Assembly (NCBI GenBank): GCA_020851455.1
Contig: JADZCT010000020.1
Span: 186,001 to 250,000, forward strand
From: Gemmatimonadaceae bacterium
GTDB lineage: Bacteria; Gemmatimonadota; Gemmatimonadetes; Gemmatimonadales; Gemmatimonadaceae
Reading direction: 5' to 3'
Length of the DNA: 64,000 bases
The first letter of the stretch is position 1, and each line of letters starts with the position of its first letter. The notes beneath the pieces were generated by a model. That model had not been told where the DNA came from. It made no database searches and worked only from the letters and a program-made list of their open reading frames with translations. The position numbers and the translations under genes were made by a program. Positions 1 to 8,618 of this stretch are shown one piece after another.

Positions 1-675
1 TTCGAAATGGAGGCCGAAGCCGACGTCATCCTCATGGTCGGCGTCGGCGCCGCGAACGCCGGTGAACTTGTCGTCCACGGCGACGCTGCGGCATTCGTAT
101 GCCTCGAACATTTCACGAGTGCCGTCAACCCAGCCACGAGAAGCCTGGGGCTCGACCCTGAACTGATTCCGATGTGGCTGGCGCACGAACTGGCGCACGG
201 CGTGCGCTACACTTCTCCTGCAAGCCGTAGCGAGACTCGCGACATCGTGGCGTCGTCAGACGGCTACTACTCTTACTGGGATACCGGCCGGCGGGCCACG
301 CTGCGCGAACACCTCGTCAACGAAGGGCTCGCCGTGCACGCTGCCCGTCAAGTAAGCCCCGGCCACGCGCCGTGGGAGTATTTCGGATACGAGCGCCGGC
401 AGTACGTGCGTATCCGCGAACTCGAGGACTCCATCGCGCGGGCGGCGCGCGAAGACCTCGACAACACCGGACTTGGCCTCCGCCTCCGCTATCTCTCCGG
501 CGGCATGAGCGATGCCGCGCGTACCGTCAATCGCACCGTGCTGCCGGAGCGATCGGGATACTACATTGGCGCGCGCATGGTAGAAGCGTCCGTGGGCGAA
601 CTGGGCCTCGCACGCGCCCTTCGCGCCTCCGCCGCCGCGCTCTGCACGCCCGCGAGCACAGTTCGTAGCGCTTGA
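1..675 (+). CDS. Putative zinc metallopeptidase (HExxH), 5' end outside window
   Basis: The frame is already open at base 1 and ends with TGA at 673-675, so the N-terminus lies upstream of the window. The fragment carries the zinc-binding signature HELAH (bases 184-198). About 45 residues later comes NEGLAVH (around 318-338), which would supply a glutamate third ligand as in gluzincin-type peptidases. The arrangement resembles the DUF2268 family of predicted Zn-dependent proteases. Substrate and location are unknown, and no signal peptide can be judged without the start. It converges on mnmE with a 3-nt gap between the two stop codons. Confident as a coding region; moderately confident as a peptidase. 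Confidence 0.7.
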   Translation, partial: FEMEAEADVILMVGVGAANAGELVVHGDAAAFVCLEHFTSAVNPATRSLGLDPELIPMWLAHELAHGVRYTSPASRSETRDIVASSDGYYSYWDTGRRATLREHLVNEGLAVHAARQVSPGHAPWEYFGYERRQYVRIRELEDSIARAAREDLDNTGLGLRLRYLSGGMSDAARTVNRTVLPERSGYYIGARMVEASVGELGLARALRASAAALCTPASTVRSA

Positions 676-678
676 TCG

Positions 679-2097
679 TCACTTCCCTACGCAGAAACTG
701 GAGAATACGCGCGCCAGGACATCGTCCGGCGAGACTGACCCGATGAGTTCGTCCAGCTCGTGAGCAGCAGCTCTCACGTGCGTCGCGCAAACGACGACGG
801 GCAACTCCTGGCTCCGCCATGCACCCAGAAAAGTCGCCACTTCCCTCCGGGCTGCCTTGAGCGCTGAGTGCTGGCGCACGGTGACCGCTGCCGCGGCCGG
901 CAACACGCCGCTGCCAGCCGCCCGTTGCACAGCGGCACGGATTCGCTCCCAGAGGACGGCCAGCCCGGCACCCGTCTGAGCGCTTACGGTCACGGGCAAG
1001 ACTGTGTCACCTGCCTGTACCGACAGTCGGTCGCCGACGTCGCCCTTGGTCCTGACTCCGATTACCTCGGCGCTCGTGCGCAACTTTAGTTCTCCCGTCA
1101 GGTGCGCCAGCTCGGCTGTATCGTCTGCGCACGCAAGGACGACGCTCGCCGCCCTCAGATAGCGATCGCTTACCTCGATCCCAAGCCGCTCGACCGCATC
1201 TGCCTCATCCCTGAGCCCCGCCGTGTCAACCAGGCGCACCGGCCATGGCTCCTCGTCCACGAGCACTTCCACTGCGTCCCTCGTGGTGCCTGGTTGGTCG
1301 CTCACTATCACGCGCGACTCGCCAACGAGAGCATTCAGCAGCGACGACTTTCCAGCGTTTGGCGGACCCGCCAGTACGACCAGAGCTCCATCCCGGGCGA
1401 TCGGCGCGGCAGGAACTGCGGCCAGCACGGAATCCAGCTTTGCGGCAAGGCTCCTTGCGGCTGTCTCGATTGTATCGCGGTGAATCGGCCCGCCGTCCTC
1501 CTCCGGAAAGTCAATGTCGTAGGCAAGCATCGCGTCCAAGCCTATCGCAGCCTCACGAAGCTCACGAAACAGCCGCGACAATGTGCCCGAGAGCGCACTC
1601 AGGGCTGCCCGGTGCGCAGCGCGCGTCCGTGCGTCCACCAGAGCGCCGATCGCTTCCGCCTCCAGCAGATCCATGCGACCGTTGAGCACGGCCCGCTCCG
1701 TGAACTCACCCGGGAGCGCCTCGCGCGCTCCTGATGCCACGCACGCGTCACGAATCACGGACGGGCCCGCCATCCCCCCGTGAATGTGCAGTTCGAGCGT
1801 CGGCTCGCCGGTGTAGGAGCTTCCCTGCGGAAAGAACACGGCGAGGGCGTCATCGAGCGGCCGGCCGCGCTCTCCGGGCTCGCGCAGTGCGCAGCGCACA
1901 AGCCGCCGCGGCGTCCGTGGCCAAGGGGTGACCATGCCCCTGCCGATACGCTCCGCATCAGGCCCGCTCAACCTCACGATGGCCACTGCGCCGCGCCCCG
2001 GCGCAGTGGCTATCGCGACAATCGTGTCACCGCGCACACCCGGCGCGCGACTCTTACCCGCGGGCCTGGCGGGGTGCCTGAGCTTTCCGTCGCTCAT
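679..2097 (-). CDS. mnmE: tRNA modification GTPase MnmE
   Basis: MnmE partners with MnmG (encoded at 29.7-31.6 kb) to install the carboxymethylaminomethyl group on the wobble uridine of certain tRNAs. Visible are the N-terminal TrmE folate-binding domain (DTIVAIATAPGRGAVAIVRLSG), the G1 loop GPPNAGKSS near residue 240, the G2/G3 region with DQPGTTRD and DTAGLRD, and the C-terminal catalytic cysteine motif FCVGK. The ATG at 2097 gives 472 aa and overlaps the end of yidC by 44 nt. A GTG at 2037 would give 452 aa, begin just before DTIVAIAT as in E. coli MnmE, and remove the overlap, so it may be the true start. Last gene of the rpmH-rnpA-yidD-yidC-mnmE run. Confidence 0.95.
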   Translation of the reverse strand: MSDGKLRHPARPAGKSRAPGVRGDTIVAIATAPGRGAVAIVRLSGPDAERIGRGMVTPWPRTPRRLVRCALREPGERGRPLDDALAVFFPQGSSYTGEPTLELHIHGGMAGPSVIRDACVASGAREALPGEFTERAVLNGRMDLLEAEAIGALVDARTRAAHRAALSALSGTLSRLFRELREAAIGLDAMLAYDIDFPEEDGGPIHRDTIETAARSLAAKLDSVLAAVPAAPIARDGALVVLAGPPNAGKSSLLNALVGESRVIVSDQPGTTRDAVEVLVDEEPWPVRLVDTAGLRDEADAVERLGIEVSDRYLRAASVVLACADDTAELAHLTGELKLRTSAEVIGVRTKGDVGDRLSVQAGDTVLPVTVSAQTGAGLAVLWERIRAAVQRAAGSGVLPAAAAVTVRQHSALKAARREVATFLGAWRSQELPVVVCATHVRAAAHELDELIGSVSPDDVLARVFSSFCVGK

Positions 2098-3694
2098 TGG
2101 CGATCATCCATTGCTGCGGAATCGCCGCAATCTGCTGTACCAGATAGTAGATGCTGAGGCCCGATGCCGTGCTGAGCAGAAACACCGTGAACATTCCCGG
2201 CATGAGGTACAGCATCATCGTCGTCTGCGGGTTCTTCGGGGTGTTCCGCATGCCAATCCATGACAGCAGGAACATGGAAGCACCCGTCAGGACGGGAAGG
2301 ATGTACAGCGGATCCCTGAGTGATATGTCGGCCAGCCACGCGAACGGAACACCGCGGAACTCAATCGTGTTCTGGAACACGAAGAACAGCGCAAAAAACA
2401 CTGGCATCGGAATGAGCGCAGGAAGACAACCGGAAAGCGCCGAAAAGGGGCTCATCCCGTGCTCCTGGTATACCCGCATCAACTCCTGCTGCTGCCTGGT
2501 ACGGTCGTTCTTGTAGCGCTGCTGCACCTCGGCAAGTTCTGGTTGGATGCGTTGCATCTTGATGCTCGATCTCATTGCGCTCTGGTTCAGGGGCCAGAGC
2601 ACGATGCGAACGGCAATGCCGAAAATGACCAGTACCCACCCATAGTCCAGTTTGACGACGCGCTTGAGCCAGAGCATCAGGCGCATCACAATCGTCGCAA
2701 ACGGCTGCACCACCGGCTGCATGAATCCGCCATACGGGTTCGCCGTTTCGAAATCACGGCCAAGTGCCCGCATGCGATCCCATGCCTGAGGACCGGTATA
2801 GAGGCCGAACACGGCGTGACCATCCAACAGCGGAACAACCACGGTTCCAGCCGCCCGCGTCGCCAGCTTGCCGTCCCTGCGCCCCCCAACGGCCTGAAGC
2901 TCCGAGAACGGTGTCGAGTCACTCTGGGACAGAACCCCGACTACGAAATACTTACTCTTCGCCACCGCCCACGACAGAGGCCCCGCTACGAGCTTCCGCT
3001 CTCCGGGATCCATGCTGGAGAACGTCACCGCCTGGGCGCCGCGGCTCACCGGCTTCGCCGCGAATGCCAGGTGCCTGATGTCATCAAGCGTGTCTGCGTC
3101 TTGCGACACGAGCCCGCCAGGCAGGTCAATCAACAGGAATGCCTTCCCGGGTACGTCAGTCCTGAAGCTGACACTGGAGAGGTATGCGCCGTTCTGCCTG
3201 TACTCTACGGTGGCCCGTCTGCCCCCTCCGGTGGACTCGAACGTCACGGCACTATCGGATGTCACGCTGGCAAATGACACGCCGGCATAGTCAACCGTGT
3301 CCGCCCCGACAAGCACACGATAGCGGAGCAGCGGTCCGGTTCCATCCTCCAGCACTGCCGGCTCTCCTCGGGACGCCGCCGCAAACGACCGGTAACCGGC
3401 CATCCGAATCTCGACCGGAGCGGCTCCGCGCGTCGAGAAGTCGTAAGTCGCCACGTCCGTCTTCAGCGCTACCGTGTCCACACGCAATACCGCTGCCACA
3501 GCTGCGTCGCTGGAAGCCACCGCGCTGCGAATGGCAGATGGCGGAAGCGCTGCTGGCTCGCTGGACGCAGTGGCCGTCGCAGCGCTCTCGTTGCCAGCCA
3601 GCGGGACTGGCGCAGGACGCGTGGGCATGAGCATCGGCGTCGCTACGAGCACGACGCCGGTAAGCAGGAGGGCCAGGAAGAACCGCTTGTCCAT
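2054..3694 (-). CDS. yidC: Membrane protein insertase YidC
   Basis: YidC/Oxa1-type insertase that helps inner-membrane proteins insert and fold, alone or with SecYEG. The 546-aa protein starts with a transmembrane segment (FFLALLLTGVVLVATPML), followed by a large periplasmic beta-sandwich domain of roughly 300 residues. The conserved hydrophobic core follows, with the hallmark stretch beginning WPLNQSAMRSSIKMQ and the cytoplasmic loop after it, then further helices (LSGCLPALIPMPVFFALFFV). Length and layout fit the long Gram-negative form with a periplasmic domain. It lies 17 nt downstream of yidD, the usual partner order. Confidence 0.96.
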   Translation of the reverse strand: MDKRFFLALLLTGVVLVATPMLMPTRPAPVPLAGNESAATATASSEPAALPPSAIRSAVASSDAAVAAVLRVDTVALKTDVATYDFSTRGAAPVEIRMAGYRSFAAASRGEPAVLEDGTGPLLRYRVLVGADTVDYAGVSFASVTSDSAVTFESTGGGRRATVEYRQNGAYLSSVSFRTDVPGKAFLLIDLPGGLVSQDADTLDDIRHLAFAAKPVSRGAQAVTFSSMDPGERKLVAGPLSWAVAKSKYFVVGVLSQSDSTPFSELQAVGGRRDGKLATRAAGTVVVPLLDGHAVFGLYTGPQAWDRMRALGRDFETANPYGGFMQPVVQPFATIVMRLMLWLKRVVKLDYGWVLVIFGIAVRIVLWPLNQSAMRSSIKMQRIQPELAEVQQRYKNDRTRQQQELMRVYQEHGMSPFSALSGCLPALIPMPVFFALFFVFQNTIEFRGVPFAWLADISLRDPLYILPVLTGASMFLLSWIGMRNTPKNPQTTMMLYLMPGMFTVFLLSTASGLSIYYLVQQIAAIPQQWMIANERRKAQAPRQARG

Positions 3695-3711
3695 TCGTAG
3701 TTGCGCTTAGC

Positions 3712-3921
3712 TCATGGTACCGGGTCGTAGCCGCCCGGCGTGAAGGGATGACATCGCCCGATTCGTCGCGCCGCCAGCCAGGTTCCCTTGATTGCACCGT
3801 GCCTTTCGAGCGCCTCGATCGCATAGGCAGAGCACGATGGGAAGTACCGGCATGATGGAGGGAGCAGCGGACCGATCGTCACCTGATACGCACGAACCAT
3901 CAAGATCAACACGTGGCGCAT
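3712..3921 (-). CDS. yidD: Membrane protein insertion efficiency factor YidD
   Basis: A 69-aa protein with the family hallmark cysteine-rich motif [15 protein letters not shown], and [15 protein letters not shown] in the C-terminal half. YidD is a small, peripherally membrane-associated protein that aids YidC-dependent insertion. It lies 8 nt downstream of rnpA and 17 nt upstream of yidC, the classical order, so it is almost certainly co-transcribed with both. ATG start at 3921. Confidence 0.93.
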   Translation of the reverse strand: MRHVLILMVRAYQVTIGPLLPPSCRYFPSCSAYAIEALERHGAIKGTWLAARRIGRCHPFTPGGYDPVP

Positions 3922-3929
3922 TGCCGGCG

Positions 3930-4247
3930 TCAGGATCCCGCCCGTTCGTGCAGCGAAAGCAACTCCGAGCGCAGCGCGGCAAATGGCAACCGGTACGCCC
4001 GCGGAAGCGCAACAATAACGGAATCGGCAAGCACCATTCCAGAGAGGCCAACTCGTTCCGTGCGCACGATCTCACGCAGGCGTCGCTTGACGGAGTTCCG
4101 CGCCACGGCTGTGTTACCGTGTCTCGGTACGATGATCCCAACGCGCGACACGGCCGCACCTGGTGAGGCCACCCGGAGCTCGAGCGCCTGCCCCCGCAAA
4201 CGGCGTCCGGTCGCACGGACCCGCGCAAGGTCCTGAGCTCGCGTCAA
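3930..4247 (-). CDS. rnpA: Ribonuclease P protein component
   Basis: Protein cofactor of RNase P, which matures tRNA 5' ends together with the rnpB RNA found at 8.2-8.6 kb. The family signature [14 protein letters not shown] (RNR motif) is intact. The only standard start codon in the frame is TTG at 4247, giving 105 aa. The frame stays open upstream to 4304 and encodes FPRARRL just before the TTG, a string typical of RnpA N-termini. An unusual start codon upstream, or an N-terminus extended into the rpmH 3' end, is therefore possible. Operon with rpmH (28-nt gap) and yidD. Confidence 0.92.
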   Translation of the reverse strand: MTRAQDLARVRATGRRLRGQALELRVASPGAAVSRVGIIVPRHGNTAVARNSVKRRLREIVRTERVGLSGMVLADSVIVALPRAYRLPFAALRSELLSLHERAGS

Positions 4248-4275
4248 TCGCCGCGCTCGCGGGAACGTGAAGTCG

Positions 4276-4440
4276 TCAGGCGCCGGCGTACTTGGACGGG
4301 AGTTTCACCGTCAGGCGCTGACGCCCCTTCTTGCGGCGTCGGCTCAAGACCTCCCGCCCCCACTTGGTCGACATCCGGGTCCGAAACCCATGCTTACGAA
4401 TGCGGCGCTTATTTCTTGGGCGGTACGTCGGCTTTCCCAT
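4276..4440 (-). CDS. rpmH: 50S ribosomal protein L34
   Basis: A 54-codon gene with ATG at 4438-4440 and TGA at 4276-4278. The translation begins [19 protein letters not shown] and continues [20 protein letters not shown], ending KLPSKYAGA. This is the L34 core with a slightly extended, very basic C-terminus. L34 is a small late-assembling protein of the large ribosomal subunit. An AGGAG ribosome-binding site lies just upstream of the ATG (bases 4443-4449). First gene of the rpmH-rnpA-yidD-yidC-mnmE operon, divergent from dnaA. Confidence 0.96.
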   Translation of the reverse strand: MGKPTYRPRNKRRIRKHGFRTRMSTKWGREVLSRRRKKGRQRLTVKLPSKYAGA

Positions 4441-4485
4441 TACAACTCCTGACGGTTCTGATTCCTCATCCTAGACAAGCGGCTA

Positions 4486-4514
4486 AACCTATCTGGTGCT
4501 TCCATATACATCAA
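4486..4514 (-). promoter_or_regulatory. Putative rpmH operon promoter
   Basis: On the minus strand TTGATG (4509-4514) is followed after 17 nt by TAGGTT (4486-4491), a sigma-70-like pair 45 nt upstream of the rpmH ATG. Assigned by pattern and position only. Confidence 0.4.
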
Positions 4515-4544
4515 GTCATCTATTCTTGCTTGCCAACACGAACG

Positions 4545-4573
4545 TTGACTTATCCACATACCGCACGTACGTT
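4545..4573 (+). promoter_or_regulatory. Putative dnaA promoter with internal DnaA box
   Basis: TTGACT (4545-4550), a 17-nt spacer and TACGTT (4568-4573) form a sigma-70-like promoter about 30 nt upstream of the dnaA ATG. A perfect consensus DnaA box TTATCCACA occupies 4550-4558, overlapping the end of the -35 element and the spacer. DnaA bound there would occlude RNA polymerase, the usual arrangement for dnaA autorepression. The box is directly visible; the promoter and its regulation are inferred. Confidence 0.6.
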
Positions 4574-4603
4574 CGCTCCCCGCCCTCCCCCTGCCTCCGT
4601 TTC

Positions 4604-5995
4604 ATGACATTGCCTGCCGCGGACGCCTGGTCAACCCTCCTTGAACGGGCCCGCCTGGAACTCCCGGAGCACGTCGTGCAGGCTTGGCTTGGCCCGCTCA
4701 AGGCCGGCGACTACGACGGTACAACACTCGTCCTCACCGCTCCCGACTCATGGTCCGTGGAGTGGAACGAGTCGAAGCATGGCCAAGTCCTTGAAGCGCT
4801 TGCCCCGCAGTGCTTCGGCCATCCAGTACGCATTCGATTCACGGTTGAGCAGGAGCGTGTCTCTCGCGCTCAAATGGATTTATTCGCTCCTCGTGCAGGT
4901 GGATATTCCGCGCCAACAACACAACACAATACGGTCAAACAGGCGACACTAAACGAAAGATATACGTTCGATGAGTTTGTCGTGGGAAAGTCAAATGAGC
5001 TTGCCGCGGCAGCGGCGTCCGCTGTGGCCGCCGCCCCAGGCAAAGCCTACAACCCTCTTTTCATCTACGGCGCGACCGGACTCGGCAAGACCCACTTGAT
5101 GCAGGCTATCGCCCACGAGATCCGCGCTCACAACCCCAACTGCAGAATCACCTTCATCACGACCGAGCAGTTTACCAACGACGTAATCACGTCCATCGCG
5201 AAGCGGGCCATGGCGGACTTCCGCCGGCGTTATCGCGAGACTGATCTCCTCTTGGTGGACGATGTTCACTTCCTCGGTGGCAAGGAGACCACCCAGGAGG
5301 AGTTCTTCCATACCTTCAACGCCATCTATGAGGCGGGTCGGCAGGTCGTCCTCACCAGCGATCGGCCACCATCCGAAATTCCAAGACTGGAATCCAGGCT
5401 TGTAAGCCGCTTCGAATGGGGAATGGTGGCCGACATCGCCCAACCGGACCTCGAGCATCGCATCGCAATCCTCCGCCAGAAGGCGCACGCAGACCGGCTG
5501 GAGCAGGCAATCCCAGATCCAGTAATCGAGTTCGTAGCCGCCAACGTTCAGGCGAACGTCCGGGAGTTGGAGGGGTCACTGATTCGGCTGTTGGCGTATG
5601 CCTCGCTCCGCAACCGCCCGGTAACCATGGACCTGGCGCGCGACGCACTCCGCGATAAGGTGCGGTCTTCCACCGAGGCACGGCTCCAGCGGCCAAGTCG
5701 GCACGACCGCCTGCGCACTATTCAGCAGCGCGTGGCACGCGAGTGGGGCGTAACGGCGGAAGGACTGCAGGCAAAGTCCAGAAGCCGGGCAGTCACGGTA
5801 CCCCGACAAGTTGCCATGTTTCTTGCCCGCGAGCTCCTCGGCCTGCAACTCGTAGAGATCGGCCAAGCCTTTGGCGGCCGGGACCATTCTACTGTCATCC
5901 ACAGTCTTGATCGGGTTTCGTCGTCGCTTCGTGGAGACGCCGAGTTCCGTGCGCGCGTTGAGAGACTCAGGGAAACCCTGAGGACAGATGCGTAA
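4604..5995 (+). CDS. dnaA: Chromosomal replication initiator protein DnaA
   Basis: AAA+ ATPase that binds DnaA boxes and melts the origin. From the ATG at 4604 (MTLPAADAW) the product is 463 aa. Domain I is at the N-terminus (WSTLLERARLELPEHVVQAWL), followed by a short linker. The AAA+ core has Walker A GATGLGKTH near residue 156 and Walker B LLLVDDVHFL near 214. The DNA-binding domain IV signature GGRDHSTVIHS is near residue 424. An in-frame ATG at 4496 would add 36 residues but would precede the promoter and DnaA box, so it is rejected. Divergent from rpmH and followed by dnaN. Confidence 0.97.
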   Translation: MTLPAADAWSTLLERARLELPEHVVQAWLGPLKAGDYDGTTLVLTAPDSWSVEWNESKHGQVLEALAPQCFGHPVRIRFTVEQERVSRAQMDLFAPRAGGYSAPTTQHNTVKQATLNERYTFDEFVVGKSNELAAAAASAVAAAPGKAYNPLFIYGATGLGKTHLMQAIAHEIRAHNPNCRITFITTEQFTNDVITSIAKRAMADFRRRYRETDLLLVDDVHFLGGKETTQEEFFHTFNAIYEAGRQVVLTSDRPPSEIPRLESRLVSRFEWGMVADIAQPDLEHRIAILRQKAHADRLEQAIPDPVIEFVAANVQANVRELEGSLIRLLAYASLRNRPVTMDLARDALRDKVRSSTEARLQRPSRHDRLRTIQQRVAREWGVTAEGLQAKSRSRAVTVPRQVAMFLARELLGLQLVEIGQAFGGRDHSTVIHSLDRVSSSLRGDAEFRARVERLRETLRTDA

Positions 5996-6036
5996 TTACC
6001 CACGAATGATGGAACGGATGCTGCCCCCCGGCAGCC

Positions 6037-6160
6037 GGCTCCACGGCAATCCTCGCACCTTCACCAGTAGTTCTACATTCCACAACAGCCGAAAAGTCGT
6101 TGCAGGCACATCAGTTGCATTGCTTTTCAACTTTCCACGCCTTACTACTTCTACTTCTTT
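6037..6160 (+). other. Candidate replication-origin unwinding element in the dnaA-dnaN gap
   Basis: The 260-nt dnaA-dnaN spacer is pyrimidine-rich and codes for nothing recognisable. It holds three same-orientation TCCAC cores: GGCTCCACG (6037-6045), CATTCCACA (6076-6084) and CTTTCCACG (6131-6139). Each is a degenerate DnaA box. Two bases after the last core comes TTACTACTTCTACTTCTT (6142-6159). Read on the other strand as triplets, this is six successive DnaA-trio-type repeats (3'-[G/A]A[T/A]-5'). The order box, short GC step, trios matches the basal unwinding system described for other bacteria. No perfect DnaA box lies in this gap, so the call is tentative. Confidence 0.45.
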
Positions 6161-6255
6161 TGCGCTACCTATCCTTTTGCTAGTACATAGTCCGATTGTT
6201 CATCGCAGCATCCGGTCGCCTTCTGGAACCCAATCAAGCACAAGGAAGTGACGCT

Positions 6256-7374
6256 ATGCGCTTCACCATCTCGCGGGAGAAGCTGCAGGAAGGCCTGAAC
6301 GCAGTGGCCGGCACTGTCCCGCCGAAGACGACGCTTCCAGTCCTGGCGAACATCCTCATTCAGACCAGCGACAAGGGTATCCGCCTCTCCGGCACGGACC
6401 TCGACGTATCGGTGAGTACCGAAATAGCAGCTGACGTTGAGAGCGCAGGCGGGATCACTATCCCGGCAAAGAAGCTGTCCGATATCGCACGTGAGCTGCC
6501 GGCTGCTCCAGTGAAGATCGCATCATCGGGCGATCAGCGAATCACGCTCGAGTGTGGCCGTTCGCGATTCAAGCTCCTTGGTCTTCCGAAGAGCGAGTTC
6601 CCAGGGTTTCCTGCGGTTCCATTCGAGAAGGCAACGCGAATTCCATCGGGCGAGCTGCAGAAGCTTATTGCGCACACTGCCTTTGCGGCGTCAACGGAGG
6701 AGAGCCGTCCCACGCTGAACGGAGTACTGTGGGAGCTTCAAGGCAGTGAGATGAGAATGGTGGCAACCAACGGACACCGCCTGGCGAAGATGGAACTCTC
6801 TGCTGCATCCGGCATTGCGGGAAAGGCGCAGGAAAGCTTCATCATTCCCCCCAAGGCGCTCGACCACATTCGGCGGCTCTTTCCGGCAGAAGAAGAGCTT
6901 GAGGTGGCCCACGGCGACAACCACGTTGGCTTCCGGTCTCCGTTTACCGCCGTGTACACACGCTTGATAGAAGGTCCGTATCCAGCTTATGACCAGGTGA
7001 TTCCCAAGGATAACGACAAGGTGGCAATCATAGACCGTCACGCCCTTGCTGGCGCGCTCAAGCGGATGTCTGTGGTTGCCTCCGACCAAACGCACAGGAT
7101 CCGCCTGGCATTCAACAGCGCGATGCTGAAGTTCAGCGTGAGTACACCGGACCTCGGTGAAGCGCAGGACGAGCTCCCGGTTCGGTACACAGGTGACCCG
7201 CTCGATATTGGCTTCAATGCAGCGTACCTGCTCGAGATACTTCGCTACATGCCCACCGATGAGATCCGCATGACATTCAAGGCGCCGGAACGGGCAGCAA
7301 CAATCGAACCGGAAGGTTGGGCTGACACGGCGAAATTCATGTGCCTCGTGATGCCGCTGCGACTAGTTGACTAG
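6256..7374 (+). CDS. dnaN: DNA polymerase III sliding clamp (beta subunit)
   Basis: The ring-shaped processivity clamp that tethers replicative polymerase to DNA. It has 372 aa, beginning MRFTISREKLQEGLNAVAGTV, and ends with the typical CLVMPLRLVD tail. The three-domain length matches the family. The start at ATG 6256 is supported by the AAGGAAG ribosome-binding site at 6242-6248; a longer in-frame start at 6196 has no such support. Its TAG stop shares the palindrome CTAG (7371-7374) with the stop of the convergent lipoprotein gene. Confidence 0.97.
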   Translation: MRFTISREKLQEGLNAVAGTVPPKTTLPVLANILIQTSDKGIRLSGTDLDVSVSTEIAADVESAGGITIPAKKLSDIARELPAAPVKIASSGDQRITLECGRSRFKLLGLPKSEFPGFPAVPFEKATRIPSGELQKLIAHTAFAASTEESRPTLNGVLWELQGSEMRMVATNGHRLAKMELSAASGIAGKAQESFIIPPKALDHIRRLFPAEEELEVAHGDNHVGFRSPFTAVYTRLIEGPYPAYDQVIPKDNDKVAIIDRHALAGALKRMSVVASDQTHRIRLAFNSAMLKFSVSTPDLGEAQDELPVRYTGDPLDIGFNAAYLLEILRYMPTDEIRMTFKAPERAATIEPEGWADTAKFMCLVMPLRLVD

Positions 7375-8216
7375 CGCCTGCGTTGCCACAGGCGGACGGT
7401 GGACGCCTGTGCGGCCTGCTCCTGCTGCGTTGCTGAACGAGCCGTGACTTGCAGGTTTGCCGTGCCATATCCGGCCAGCACGTCTCCAGTCTGTGTTGCT
7501 ACCAGGAACGTAAGTGTCGACGTTCCCTGACCCAGCACGAACGTCGTGTCGCCACCCCGGAACACATGAGTGTTGATGGTTACCCGGCTTGTGCGGCGGA
7601 TGGCAACGTGGTCAAGTGGAAGCGAATCAACGCTTCCGGCGTCGGCGTGTCGTGTGACGGTGTAGACGCGACCGACGGCCATCGGAATCTCGATGCCACC
7701 GGCACACGCCACCGTACCGACAGAATCCGTCCACGATGCGCCAACGTACAGCGAGTCCGGCAACGGGATCATCAGGTCGTGAAGTGCGTTGAGCGCGACC
7801 GGCACCGGCGATGGGCAGGACGCGGCAGCGGCAGGCAGCCCGGCGGTGAACGCGGGGAGCAGCCGTAGCGTAGCCGGCGGTGCGGCAACAGCGAACGGGA
7901 ATGAGAGGCCGGTGGGGGCCTGTCCGGCGTTGCCGGTTCTGCCGATGGCTATGGCGCTGATTACCCCAGCGAATCCTCCGGCGGCCGTGCGGCGCAACGA
8001 TGCATCTACGCGGATCGCCGCAGAGTCTCGAATCTCAGCACCGGGCATGCCAATGGTGAGGAGGGCACGATGCTCTATTGTGTAGTCGCGTGCGAGGAGG
8101 TCGCGCGTGGGCTTCCAGCTCGATAGCGGCACGGCCCGCTCCGGGAACGTTACTGCAGGTGAGACTGGCTGGCGCGGCACGGGGGGTGCACAAGCGAGCA
8201 AGAGACCCCATGCCAT
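7371..8216 (-). CDS. Hypothetical lipoprotein-like secreted protein
   Basis: Not assigned to a known family. From ATG 8216 the product is 281 aa and begins MAWGLLLACAPP. The LLLAC sequence is lipobox-like, but the n-region before it is unusually short. The remainder is rich in Ala, Val and Thr and looks like a beta-rich envelope protein. Longer starts on this frame would run through the RNase P RNA gene and are rejected; no in-frame start codon exists between the rnpB 3' end (8237) and 8216. The gene begins 20 nt after rnpB and may be read from its promoter. Its stop overlaps the dnaN stop in CTAG. Confidence 0.6.
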   Translation of the reverse strand: MAWGLLLACAPPVPRQPVSPAVTFPERAVPLSSWKPTRDLLARDYTIEHRALLTIGMPGAEIRDSAAIRVDASLRRTAAGGFAGVISAIAIGRTGNAGQAPTGLSFPFAVAAPPATLRLLPAFTAGLPAAAASCPSPVPVALNALHDLMIPLPDSLYVGASWTDSVGTVACAGGIEIPMAVGRVYTVTRHADAGSVDSLPLDHVAIRRTSRVTINTHVFRGGDTTFVLGQGTSTLTFLVATQTGDVLAGYGTANLQVTARSATQQEQAAQASTVRLWQRRR

Positions 8217-8236
8217 GGCGCACGCGGGCGAGAGTA

Positions 8237-8612
8237 GCGAGATCCCCGGCCTGTAAGCCGGGTTCTGTCGAAGCGTCACGCTTCGTACGGTCATTTCTCT
8301 CGATGTGCGGTCACCCGCACCCTCTAGCGGCCTACCCACGACGTCTTTGTCGAAGTGGACTGCTTCTCGTCGTCTATTCGGCCTTGCTCCGGCTGGGGTT
8401 TGCCGTGCCATCCGTGTTACCACGGATGCGGTGGGCTCTTACCCCACCTTTTCACCCTTGCCCACGCATCGCGGGGCGGTCTGTTCTCTGTGGCACTTTC
8501 CGTCACTTTCGTGCCCAGGAGTTACCTGGCAGCCTGTCCAAGGAGCCCGGACTTTCCTCGGCCACAGTTCGTGTGAACAATGGCCGCGACCGTCCGGCCG
8601 GGGAAATCTCGC
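8237..8612 (-). ncRNA. rnpB: RNase P RNA (bacterial class A type)
   Basis: Catalytic RNA of RNase P, which cleaves tRNA 5' leaders. Its conserved signatures are read on the minus strand. GAGGAAAGTCCGGGCTCC is at 8542-8559 near the 5' end. GGGTAAGAGCCCACCGCATC is around 8420-8441. The 3' signature ACAGAACCCGGCTTACAGG is at 8250-8268. The ends are set by a long P1 helix in which the segment at 8596-8612 pairs with the one at 8237-8251 (GCGAGAT plus CCCCGGCC against GGCCGGGG plus ATCTCGC), giving about 376 nt. The protein subunit gene rnpA is 4 kb away. Confidence 0.95.
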
Positions 8613-8618
8613 TCGAGA

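Noticed and set aside
2459-3277. 272-codon plus-strand frame inside yidC
   Set aside because: Antisense shadow of yidC; no start context and composition typical of reverse frames.
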